In this document: in pieces, positions 1-5,073 of the stretch
Position numbering within the stretch: position 1 is the first letter of the stretch
Layout: every line of letters starts with the position of its first letter
Origin: Desulfatitalea sp.
GTDB taxonomy: Bacteria > Desulfobacterota > Desulfobacteria > Desulfobacterales > Desulfosarcinaceae
Reading direction: 5' to 3'
Assembly: GCA_018224505.1 (NCBI GenBank)
Contig: JAGTVD010000095.1
Coordinates: forward strand, 1-5,073
DNA: 5,073 bases
The notes under the pieces: generated by a model
The model's database searches: none
Seen by the model: the letters and a program-made list of their open reading frames with translations, nothing else
What the model was told of the DNA's origin: nothing
Program-made: the position numbers and the translations under genes

Positions 1-145
1 AAACTGCCTGCGTTCGATATTGTTTCGACGCCCGCAATTGTCTGCAACTGCTCTCTTCACCCAAACATCCTTTTCAAAAAAAACGGGGATTTTGATCATA
101 TCGTCACTGTCATGCACAATGCAATGCATCCCTGAATGAGCGTAG

Positions 146-166
146 ACTTCCGGAAAAGACGGAAGT
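146..166. repeat. Perfect hairpin, 7-bp stem and 7-base loop
   Basis: ACTTCCG (146-152) and CGGAAGT (160-166) pair perfectly around the loop GAAAAGA. The 8-bp palindrome TTCCGGAA (148-155) overlaps its left arm. No T-run follows closely on either strand, although TCCTCTTT begins five bases downstream on the plus strand. It may be an operator, an RNA hairpin or a poor terminator. Confidence 0.4.
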
Positions 167-211
167 AAGTTCCTCTTTAGCATTTGGCCATGCAATATCG
201 ATACCCGTGTT

Positions 212-234
212 GCCCGCGGGGGCGGGCCTTTTCT
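212..234 (+). terminator. GC-rich hairpin with T-rich tail, possible terminator
   Basis: GCCCGC (212-217) and GCGGGC (222-227) form a six-base GC stem around GGGG, followed by CTTTTCT. This is the shape of a rho-independent terminator read on the plus strand, but no plus-strand gene is visible to its left. The same bases can also be read as a promoter (TTGCCC at 210-215, TATAAA at 234-239, 18-bp spacer), so the assignment is uncertain. The outer arms ATACCC (201-206) and GGGTAT (242-247) enclose it. Confidence 0.35.
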
Positions 235-394
235 ATAAAAAGGGTATACTTTTGAAATAACTGGCAATTCATATGGCGTGGCGTCACGGCCGTGGGATCG
301 GGGTCCGCCTTGCTCAAGCACTCGACCGCCCCTTGTGGAGAAAAGGTACTATTTTTATGGAATTTTATTTTCCAATGATGGTGGTGTGAAACGG

Positions 395-417
395 AAAGTG
401 TATTCACAGCACACTTT
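395..417 (-). terminator. AT-rich hairpin downstream of the activator gene, weak terminator candidate
   Basis: AAAGTGT (395-401) and ACACTTT (411-417) form a perfect seven-base stem with a nine-base loop. It lies about 40 bases after the activator stop codon, where a terminator would be expected. The minus-strand arm ends in TTT, but CCGTTTC follows instead of a full T-run, and the stem is AT-rich, so termination would be weak. Confidence 0.3.
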
Positions 418-428
418 TGGATTCTGGG

Positions 429-451
429 CGTCCGGGCCTTCGTCCGGGCCT
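429..451. repeat. 11-bp direct repeat just after the activator stop
   Basis: CGTCCGGGCCT occurs at 429-439 and again at 441-451, separated by one base. It starts five bases after the TAG stop of the activator gene on the minus strand. It forms only four-base pairings, so it is not a convincing terminator hairpin. It could be a slippage duplication. Confidence 0.85.
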
Positions 452-456
452 CCGAG

Positions 457-1545
457 CTATTCCATGAAGCCGCTGTCGCCGGTGGGTGGGTTGATGTTCA
501 ATTCCGTGATTTTGTTCAACAGGGTTTTGTAACTGACTTTGAGTATTTTGGCGGCCTTGCTGCGGTTCCAGTCGGTTTTGGCAAGGACATAGGTGATGAT
601 TTCCTTTTCCACCTTGTCCACGGCCTTCTTTTTGGCGGCTTTGAGGGAAAAGGTGTTGTTGGCGATCAGTTCCTTGTTGCCCATGTCCAGTATGGATTGC
701 AATGCGTCGGCAGCCGGGGCGGCGGTGGCGACATGGCCTTCCGGGGGGACCCGGTTCGGGGGATCTTGCGTCGGCGCCTGGACGTCATGCCCTTCGAAGA
801 GCTCATCCACAATCTTGTCGGCGTCCCCGAGCACCAGCATGCGCTTGAGCACATTCTGCAGTTCGCGCACATTTCCAGGCCAGTGGTAACCTACCAGACG
901 TTCGATGACCTGCCGGTCCGGCTTCTGGATGTTGCTGCTGCCGAGTTGGAGGGCAAACTCCTGCAGGTAATAGTCGATGAGCGGCGGAATGTCCTCCGGT
1001 CGCTCGCGCAACGGCGTGATCTGGATTTTGATGATGTTCAAACGGTAGTACAGATCTTCGCGGAATTTCCCGTCGATGATGTCCTGTTTCAAGTCATGGT
1101 TGGTGGCAGCGATCACCCAGGTATCTGTTTTGACGTCCTTGTCTGAACCCAAGGGCGCGAATTCACCGCTTTGCAGGACATGCAGCAGTTTGGCCTGCAG
1201 GACCAGGGACATGTCGCCGATCTCGTCCAGTAGCAGCACTCCGCCATGGGCCAGTTGGAATTTGCCTTTGCGCTTTTGTTCCGCCCCTGTAAAGGCGCCC
1301 CGCTCGTAACCGAACAGCTCGCTTTCCAGGAGCCCCTCGGGCAGCGCGGCGCAGTTTATTTTAACAAAGGGTTTTCCGAGCCGGGGTGACTTCATGTAGA
1401 GGTTTTGAGCAATGACCTCCTTGCCCACACCGCTTTCGCCGAAGATCACCGTGTTGAATCCGGTGGTGGCGACGTGTTCCACCAGCTCGCGAATTTTGCG
1501 GATGTTTTCGCTTACGCCTATAATCGGGGGTCCAATATCAGCCAT
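457..1545 (-). CDS. Sigma-54-dependent transcriptional activator (AAA+ and Fis-type HTH, no receiver)
   Basis: This 362-residue protein is a bacterial enhancer-binding protein that uses ATP hydrolysis to open promoters held by sigma-54 RNA polymerase. Visible motifs in order are Walker A GESGVGKE (36-43), the sigma-54-contacting GAFTGA loop (83-88), Walker B GGVLLLDE (101-108), sensor I ATN (147-149), the arginine-finger region FREDLYYRLN (161-170) and sensor II WPGNVREL (222-229). A Pro/Ala-rich linker (about 250-290) leads to a Fis-type helix-turn-helix near 327-349. All ATPase motifs look intact, so it should be active. There is no N-terminal receiver; the AAA+ domain begins almost at the start, as in PspF. 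The receiver is instead encoded immediately upstream in the same frame, beyond a TAA stop and one CAT codon. No Shine-Dalgarno sequence precedes the ATG, which suggests translational coupling. It stops at TAG. The function class is certain from motifs; the target genes are unknown. Confidence 0.96.
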   Translation of the reverse strand: MADIGPPIIGVSENIRKIRELVEHVATTGFNTVIFGESGVGKEVIAQNLYMKSPRLGKPFVKINCAALPEGLLESELFGYERGAFTGAEQKRKGKFQLAHGGVLLLDEIGDMSLVLQAKLLHVLQSGEFAPLGSDKDVKTDTWVIAATNHDLKQDIIDGKFREDLYYRLNIIKIQITPLRERPEDIPPLIDYYLQEFALQLGSSNIQKPDRQVIERLVGYHWPGNVRELQNVLKRMLVLGDADKIVDELFEGHDVQAPTQDPPNRVPPEGHVATAAPAADALQSILDMGNKELIANNTFSLKAAKKKAVDKVEKEIITYVLAKTDWNRSKAAKILKVSYKTLLNKITELNINPPTGDSGFME

Positions 1546-1551
1546 ATGTTA
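1543..1551 (-). promoter_or_regulatory. Stop-start junction joining receiver and activator genes
   Basis: On the minus strand the junction reads TAA-CAT-ATG. The receiver stop, one histidine codon and the activator start are all in one frame. The roughly 25 bases before this ATG contain no purine-rich Shine-Dalgarno sequence. Reinitiation by ribosomes finishing the receiver is the simplest way for the activator to be translated. Occasional stop readthrough would instead give one fused protein of about 487 residues. Confidence 0.7.
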
Positions 1552-1920
1552 TTTATTCAGCAACGTCTGGACGGCTTGTTCAAGTTCCGGCAGTTTGAAT
1601 GGTTTTTCCATGACAAGATCAGCTTTGGCCTCTTTGGCAAGCGCTTCCGGATGCTCACCCCAACCGGTGATGGCGATGACCGGAAGGTGCGGAAATTTTT
1701 TCTTCACAATGGAGATGACTGCTACTCCGCTGATGTTCGGCAGCACGAGGTCGGTGATGATGATATCCAGGGCCTCTTTTTCGTTCTCGATTATTTTCAG
1801 ACCGTCCAAGCCATTGGAGGCCGACAGCACGTTGTACCCTTTTTGCCTGAAAAATTTGCACAGGGCGGACAACACCTCTTCCGTATCGTCTATGATCAGC
1901 ACTTTATAGGGTGAGCCCAT
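1549..1920 (-). CDS. Single-domain response regulator (CheY-like receiver)
   Basis: This 123-residue protein is a complete receiver domain with no output domain of its own. The acidic pair is D11-D12, the phospho-acceptor is D57 in the segment IIITDLVLP, the switch threonine is T85 and the conserved lysine is K106 in EKPF. All residues needed for phosphorylation are present. The start is well supported: AAGGAG lies six bases before the ATG. It should receive phosphate from a histidine kinase, but none is in the window. It ends at TAA, and the sigma-54 activator gene begins after a single intervening codon in the same frame. The pair therefore resembles the receiver and effector halves of an NtrC-type protein. 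I infer that it controls the neighbouring activator by contact in trans; this is not shown by the sequence. Confidence 0.95.
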   Translation of the reverse strand: MGSPYKVLIIDDTEEVLSALCKFFRQKGYNVLSASNGLDGLKIIENEKEALDIIITDLVLPNISGVAVISIVKKKFPHLPVIAITGWGEHPEALAKEAKADLVMEKPFKLPELEQAVQTLLNK

Positions 1921-1926
1921 CTGCCA

Positions 1927-1932
1927 CTCCTT
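1927..1932 (-). promoter_or_regulatory. Ribosome binding site of the receiver gene
   Basis: AAGGAG on the minus strand lies six bases upstream of the ATG at 1920. It is the clearest Shine-Dalgarno sequence in the window and fixes the receiver start. It probably also supplies the ribosomes for the downstream activator gene, which lacks its own site. Confidence 0.85.
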
Positions 1933-1954
1933 GCTTGTCGATATCCCGGCGCGC

Positions 1955-1987
1955 GATCAGGATGGATCCGGTTCCGCTCCTGCGATC
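1955..1987. repeat. Imperfect inverted repeat in the receiver gene leader
   Basis: CAGGA (1958-1962) and TCCTG (1978-1982) can pair, with flanking GAT and ATC extending the stem across a two-base bulge. The loop includes the near-palindrome GGATCCGGTTCC. It lies 35-67 bases upstream of the receiver start, so it could be an mRNA leader hairpin or an operator. No T-run follows, so it is not an obvious terminator. Confidence 0.3.
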
Positions 1988-2047
1988 ATTCAATACACTC
2001 ATCATCGTTGCATTGGCATTTCAAGGTAATTTTTTTCCTATCAATAA

Positions 2048-2064
2048 ATCAATACGTGCGCCAA
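2048..2064 (-). promoter_or_regulatory. Possible sigma-54 (-24/-12) promoter, weak
   Basis: The minus strand reads TTGGCGCACGTATTGAT. It resembles the sigma-54 consensus TGGCAC-N5-TTGC, with GG at -24 and TTG in the -12 region at the correct spacing. The critical -12 GC is replaced by GA, so the match is imperfect. It lies about 130 bases upstream of the receiver gene in the 219-bp gap after pyrG. If real, the receiver/activator pair could be self-regulated. A chance match is quite possible. Confidence 0.22.
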
Positions 2065-2139
2065 TACAAGCATAAGTTTCCATAACGGTTTTCCTGCAAC
2101 GACACAGTGGGCACTACCCATGGAACAGTGTGCAAATAA

Positions 2140-3807
2140 TTACATGGGCATTGGTTCAAATTTTCGATAGCCGGAGTGGATGAGGGCGGCTTTTATGAAG
2201 TCGCGAAAGAGCGGATGGGGTTCCATGGGCCGGGATTTGAACTCGGGGTGGAACTGACAGCCGAGAAACCAGGGATGATCTTCGATTTCCACAATCTCCA
2301 CCAGATCGCCCTCCGGAGAGGTGCCGCTGACCTTGAGCCCGGCTTCTTCCAGTTTTGCTCGGTACTGGTTGTTGAACTCATACCGATGACGATGGCGCTC
2401 GGAAATCTCCTTCCGGCCGTAGGCGGTAAAGGCCAGGGAGTTTTCAGCCAGGGTGCAGGGATAGGCGCCCAGGCGCATGGTGCCGCCTTTGTCCGACGCC
2501 TCGGTGCGGGTTTGGATGGTCTGGGTTTGATCGTCGAACCATTCGGTCAACAGATAGATCACCGGATCGGGGGTGCCGGGATCGATTTCGGAGCTGTGCG
2601 CGTTTTCCAGACCGGCCACATGGCGGGCAAACGCCACCACGGCCACCTGCATCCCGAGACAGATGCCGAAATATGGAATCTTTCGCTCCCGGGCATACCC
2701 GGCGGCGCTGATTTTACCTTCGATGCCCCGGGAGCCGAACCCGCCCGGCACCAGGATGCCGTCCACGTGGGCCAGCTTGTCCGCGCAGTTGTCGGGAGTG
2801 ATGGTTTCGGAATCCAGAAAGGTGAAATCCACCCGGCACTTGTTGAGCATGCCGCCGTGGGTCAAGGCTTCGTTGAGGCTCTTGTAGGATTCGGTGAGGT
2901 CCACATACTTGCCGACTACGGCGATGTTGACCCGGAACTCGGGGTGGGTGAGTTGCCGGCAGAGCTGTTCCCATTCCTCCAGCCGCGGGGTGCGGGTCCA
3001 GATATTGAGCAGCTCGACGATTTTGTTGTCCAGGCCCTCGCTGTGGAAAACCAACGGCACCTCGTAGATGCATTCGACATCCTTGGCGGTGATGACCGCA
3101 TCAGTGCTCACATTGCAGAACAAGGCGATTTTGGATTTGATCTCCTTGGACAGATAACGGTCGGTGCGGCACAGCAGGATGTCGGGCTGGATGCCGATGC
3201 TCCGCAGCTCTTTGACGCTGTGCTGGGTCGGCTTGGTTTTGAGTTCGCCGGCGGTGCCGATGTAGGGCACCAGGGTCAGGTGGATGTAGAGCACATTTTC
3301 CTTGCCGGCGTCGGCGCGGAACTGGCGGATGGCTTCGAGGAACGGCAGGCTTTCGATATCGCCGATGGTGCCGCCGATTTCGACAATGACAATGTCCACG
3401 TCCTTGGAGACCAGACGGATGCTGTTTTTGATTTCGTCCGTGATGTGCGGAATGACCTGCACGGTGCCGCCCAGGTAATCACCCCGCCGCTCCTTGGTGA
3501 TCACCTGGTCGTAGATTTTTCCGGTGGTGAAGTTGTTGTCGTGCCCCAGGCGGGCGTGGGTGAAGCGTTCATAGTGGCCCAGGTCGAGATCGGTCTCGGC
3601 ACCGTCATCGGTGACGAACACTTCACCGTGCTGGAACGGATTCATGGTGCCGGGATCCACATTGATATAGGGATCCAGTTTCTGAAGCGTGACGGTCAGG
3701 CCCCGGCTTTCAAGCAACGCGCCGATGGAGGCGGATGCCAATCCTTTGCCGAGAGAAGAGAGCACACCACCTGTCACAAAAATGAATTTGGCACCTTTTT
3801 CGCTCAT
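2140..3807 (-). CDS. pyrG: CTP synthase (glutamine-hydrolysing)
   Basis: This 555-residue cytosolic enzyme makes CTP from UTP, ATP and glutamine, the last step of de novo pyrimidine nucleotide synthesis. The N-terminal amidoligase domain (about 1-280) has KFIFVTGGVLSSLGKG with K21, the block QKLDPYINVDPGTM (42-55), metal ligand D75 in DGAETDLDLGHYERF and E143 in VEIGGTIGDIESLPF. The C-terminal class I glutamine amidotransferase domain (about 293-545) has GGFGSRG (355-361) and the catalytic triad C383 in GICLGMQ, H520 and E522 in CQFHPEF. Length is slightly above the usual 535-550. The start matches the family N-terminus; GGAGG (3820-3824) lies 12 bases upstream, a rather long spacing. It ends at TAA. 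No clear terminator follows, so transcription into the downstream regulator pair is possible. The enzyme is expected to form tetramers and be activated by GTP and inhibited by CTP, as known for the family. Confidence 0.99.
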   Translation of the reverse strand: MSEKGAKFIFVTGGVLSSLGKGLASASIGALLESRGLTVTLQKLDPYINVDPGTMNPFQHGEVFVTDDGAETDLDLGHYERFTHARLGHDNNFTTGKIYDQVITKERRGDYLGGTVQVIPHITDEIKNSIRLVSKDVDIVIVEIGGTIGDIESLPFLEAIRQFRADAGKENVLYIHLTLVPYIGTAGELKTKPTQHSVKELRSIGIQPDILLCRTDRYLSKEIKSKIALFCNVSTDAVITAKDVECIYEVPLVFHSEGLDNKIVELLNIWTRTPRLEEWEQLCRQLTHPEFRVNIAVVGKYVDLTESYKSLNEALTHGGMLNKCRVDFTFLDSETITPDNCADKLAHVDGILVPGGFGSRGIEGKISAAGYARERKIPYFGICLGMQVAVVAFARHVAGLENAHSSEIDPGTPDPVIYLLTEWFDDQTQTIQTRTEASDKGGTMRLGAYPCTLAENSLAFTAYGRKEISERHRHRYEFNNQYRAKLEEAGLKVSGTSPEGDLVEIVEIEDHPWFLGCQFHPEFKSRPMEPHPLFRDFIKAALIHSGYRKFEPMPM

Positions 3808-3819
3808 GCCGCCGCTTCG

Positions 3820-3824
3820 CCTCC
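3820..3824 (-). promoter_or_regulatory. Probable pyrG ribosome binding site with long spacing
   Basis: GGAGG on the minus strand is the best Shine-Dalgarno candidate for pyrG, but 12 bases separate it from the ATG. The start is still favoured because the protein N-terminus aligns well with known CTP synthases. No closer in-frame start would preserve the first beta strand of the P-loop fold. Confidence 0.55.
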
Positions 3825-3889
3825 GTTTCGAAATGTATGGTGTGGGGTTTGTGCTGCCGCTGATCCCAATGATGATTCCTTGTTACCAT

Positions 3890-3918
3890 AAAGCGGGGAA
3901 TGGGAAAAGCCGCTTTTT
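3890..3918. repeat. Overlapping inverted repeats upstream of pyrG
   Basis: AAAGCGG (3890-3896) is complementary to CCGCTTT (3910-3916). The latter overlaps a tighter palindrome, AAAAGCCGCTTTT (3905-3917). The two pairings exclude each other. The element lies between the LolA-like gene and pyrG. On the minus strand the tight palindrome ends in four T residues, so it could be a weak terminator for the upstream gene; the other pairing would place a hairpin in the pyrG leader. Neither is strong enough to name a function. Confidence 0.3.
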
Positions 3919-4010
3919 GGGTCACGCCGGGGCAATCGCTTGTGCGCCGAAGGGATGGGGCACAGCGTTTGCGGAGTAGGCGCCAGTGGTTGCGGTTGGA
4001 GGGTGTGGAT

Positions 4011-4928
4011 TTATTCGGCCAATTCGTTTTCCAGGTTTTTCTCGATCAGCTGCCGGACCAGATCTTGTTCCGGCGCTGTTTCGTAAAACCGGGGCGATTT
4101 TTCGGCTTCCATTTCCGGCGGCGGCTGGCTGTGCAGTAGGCGCTCGGTATCGAACCAGTCACCGGGCAAAGCGATGTCGGCCTCGATTTTCCGGACATCG
4201 ATGCGGCGAATCAGGCGCTTTTGGTGATAGGTGGCCACTTGACCGGGGTACCATTGCTCGCCCTGCTTCTGCCATTGACGGTAGATAAAGGCCACTCGAT
4301 CCTCGGGCCCCTCCCCACTGATATGCAGCCAGCGGAGCGGCAAAAAGCTTTCCCGGTCCACCCAGACCTGGGATGCCGATTCGTCCGGATAGCGGGCCCC
4401 CAAGACATGGACGATCTGTTCATCCAGGCGGCCCAGACTTGTCAGTTCCACGTCCACACCGCTGGCAAGCAGCATACGGTGCAGGTCCTTGCGTGTCCGA
4501 TAGAGCAGAAGATCCTTGTACCGGTCATAGGGCCCGGCCGGGTCGGCGGCCGGCCGGCCGTCGACGAGGGTCAAACGGCGGTCGTGATCGACCACGTGGA
4601 TACGATGGGAGTCCTGGTAGGCGGCTTCCGAACGAAACCGCCCGGGGAATGCATAAAACAGCGTCTCGCTCAGGGTCAGCGGATCATCGGCGATATCCCT
4701 GTCATCGATGACGACCATCTGCTCCACCCGCAAGGTGTCGGCCCCTGCCAGAGCCCGCACCATCAGGTCGAGTACATGCGCCCCCTGCAGCACCTGGGCG
4801 GCTCCGGGGGCTGCTGTAAAAAGCAGCAGCACCACCGAAAGCCAGGCATGGCGCAGTGTCCGCACGGCAGTCAGGCGGCGGTGGGTGAAAGGCATCAGGA
4901 TTGTGGTTGAGATGAGGGGCATGGGCAT
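4011..4928 (-). CDS. Exported LolA-like (outer-membrane lipoprotein-sorting-like) protein
   Basis: This protein of up to 305 residues looks exported. A basic segment (residues 16-27) precedes a hydrophobic core AWLSVVLLLFTAAPGAA (28-44) with a likely signal peptidase I cleavage site near 44-45. There is no lipobox cysteine. The mature part alternates beta-like segments. It includes VWVDRESFLPLRW (188-200), which resembles the VWID-x-PLR pattern of LolA/LppX-fold proteins, followed by WYPG (226-229). I therefore infer a periplasmic beta-sandwich protein that may bind lipid or lipoprotein; the specific role is unknown. The C-terminus is charged and probably helical. The start is uncertain: ATGs at 4928, 4922 and 4895 (residue 12) are possible, none has a good Shine-Dalgarno sequence, and 4895 gives the most typical signal peptide. 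The frame is open upstream through the repeat array. It ends at TAA, 203 bp before pyrG. Confidence 0.82.
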   Translation of the reverse strand: MPMPLISTTILMPFTHRRLTAVRTLRHAWLSVVLLLFTAAPGAAQVLQGAHVLDLMVRALAGADTLRVEQMVVIDDRDIADDPLTLSETLFYAFPGRFRSEAAYQDSHRIHVVDHDRRLTLVDGRPAADPAGPYDRYKDLLLYRTRKDLHRMLLASGVDVELTSLGRLDEQIVHVLGARYPDESASQVWVDRESFLPLRWLHISGEGPEDRVAFIYRQWQKQGEQWYPGQVATYHQKRLIRRIDVRKIEADIALPGDWFDTERLLHSQPPPEMEAEKSPRFYETAPEQDLVRQLIEKNLENELAE

Positions 4929-4936
4929 GTGTCTCA

Positions 4937-4980
4937 GTTGGGCGCCGTTAGGCGCGCGGTTGGGCGCCGTTAGGCGCGCG
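4937..4980. repeat. Perfect 22-bp tandem duplication
   Basis: Two identical 22-bp copies lie head to tail at 4937-4958 and 4959-4980. Each begins GTTGGGCGCC and ends GGCGCGCG. The next bases, GTTG, start what would be a third copy but pass directly into the octamer array. The shared GGTTG core suggests the two repeats arose by the same slippage process. The duplication is just upstream of the LolA-like gene. Confidence 0.95.
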
Positions 4981-5073
4981 GTTGTTCGGTTGTCCGGTTG
5001 TTCGGTTGTTCGGTTGAGCGGTTGAGCGGTTGTCCGGTTGTTCGGTTGTTCGGTTGTTCGGTTGAGCGGTTGT
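4979..5073. repeat. Octanucleotide tandem array CGGTTGNN, truncated by window end
   Basis: Eleven full 8-bp units and a seven-base partial unit follow without interruption. The first six bases are always CGGTTG; the last two vary as TT, TC, TT, TT, AG, AG, TC, TT, TT, TT, AG. The order TC-TT-TT-(TT)-AG recurs, which suggests expansion of larger blocks as well as single units. The array continues past the right edge. Units are directly adjacent with no spacers, so it is a minisatellite and not CRISPR. On the minus strand it has no stop codon in any frame. Copy number is likely to vary between strains. Confidence 0.97.

Larger units (their letters stand above)
1..456. other. Intergenic region without a convincing gene
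   Basis: I find no supportable coding sequence here. Two short open frames (177-407 minus, 278-532 plus) lack recognisable domains, and the second runs into the activator gene. The stretch is richer in A+T than the genes, at least in parts, and contains several inverted repeats listed separately, plus a perfect 10-bp palindrome CACGGCCGTG at 285-294. It is the region downstream of the activator gene and may also include control sequences for a gene to the left of the window. Confidence 0.6.

Noticed and set aside
177..407. A 76-codon minus-strand open frame with a HHHH run
   Set aside because: It has no domain, passes through the GC hairpin and palindrome region, and has unremarkable composition apart from the histidines.
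278..532. An 84-codon plus-strand open frame in the left gap
   Set aside because: It has no recognisable domain or convincing ribosome binding site, and its 3' end overlaps the activator's C-terminal coding region antisense.
1405..1914. Two overlapping plus-strand open frames (about 165-169 codons) opposite the receiver and activator start
   Set aside because: Both are antisense shadows of genes with intact receiver and AAA+ motifs.
2030..2036. A run of seven T on the plus strand as a terminator
   Set aside because: No stable stem precedes it on the plus strand, and on the minus strand it is an A-run, so it cannot end the pyrG transcript.
2176..3891. A 571-codon open frame on the plus strand opposite pyrG
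   Set aside because: It mirrors pyrG almost exactly, and pyrG has every family motif and both active sites. The antisense product has no recognisable domain and reflects the codon bias of pyrG.
3970..3985. A second sigma-54-like match upstream of pyrG (GG and GC ten bases apart on the minus strand)
   Set aside because: The TT before the -12 GC is CC, and GG-N10-GC is common by chance in GC-rich DNA; nothing else suggests sigma-54 control of pyrG.
4221..4910. A 229-codon plus-strand open frame opposite the LolA-like gene
   Set aside because: The minus-strand protein has a signal peptide and LolA-like motifs, while this product shows no domain and lies wholly within it.
4979..5073. CRISPR array
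   Set aside because: Repeat units are only 8 bp and directly adjacent, with no unique spacers.

Overview
The window suggests a moderately GC-rich Gram-negative bacterium, most likely a deltaproteobacterium (Desulfobacterota). The main reason is the sigma-54 activator, whose C-terminal Fis-type helix-turn-helix has the look of activators common in that group, next to a stand-alone receiver gene. The exported LolA-like protein fits a diderm cell. This placement is an inference from protein style, not from a database match. All four convincing genes lie on the minus strand, so the window reads right to left.

From right to left: (1) 4937-5073 is repetitive DNA. A perfect 22-bp tandem duplication (4937-4980) runs into an array of octamers, CGGTTGNN, that continues past the window edge. 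(2) 4011-4928 encodes an exported protein with LolA-like features and unknown specific role. (3) A 203-bp gap holds possible leader hairpins. (4) 2140-3807 is pyrG, a complete CTP synthase with both active sites intact. (5) A 219-bp gap holds a weak sigma-54-like box and a good ribosome binding site. (6) 1549-1920 is a single-domain response-regulator receiver. (7) 457-1545 is a sigma-54 activator (AAA+ domain plus Fis-type HTH) with no receiver of its own. (8) 1-456 has no convincing gene but contains several inverted repeats.

The most interesting point is the receiver/activator pair. The two genes share one reading frame and are separated only by a TAA stop and one CAT codon before the ATG. 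Together they look like an NtrC-type regulator cut in two at the receiver/AAA+ boundary. The second gene has no visible Shine-Dalgarno sequence, so it is probably made by reinitiation after the receiver stop. The simplest model is that the receiver controls the activator as a separate polypeptide. No sensor kinase is in the window.

The second point is the octamer array. The reading frame of the LolA-like gene stays open upstream through the whole array, and the gene has no clear ribosome binding site, so its true start is uncertain. pyrG is an ordinary housekeeping gene, and nothing here links it functionally to its neighbours. I see no mobile element, CRISPR array or tRNA/rRNA gene.
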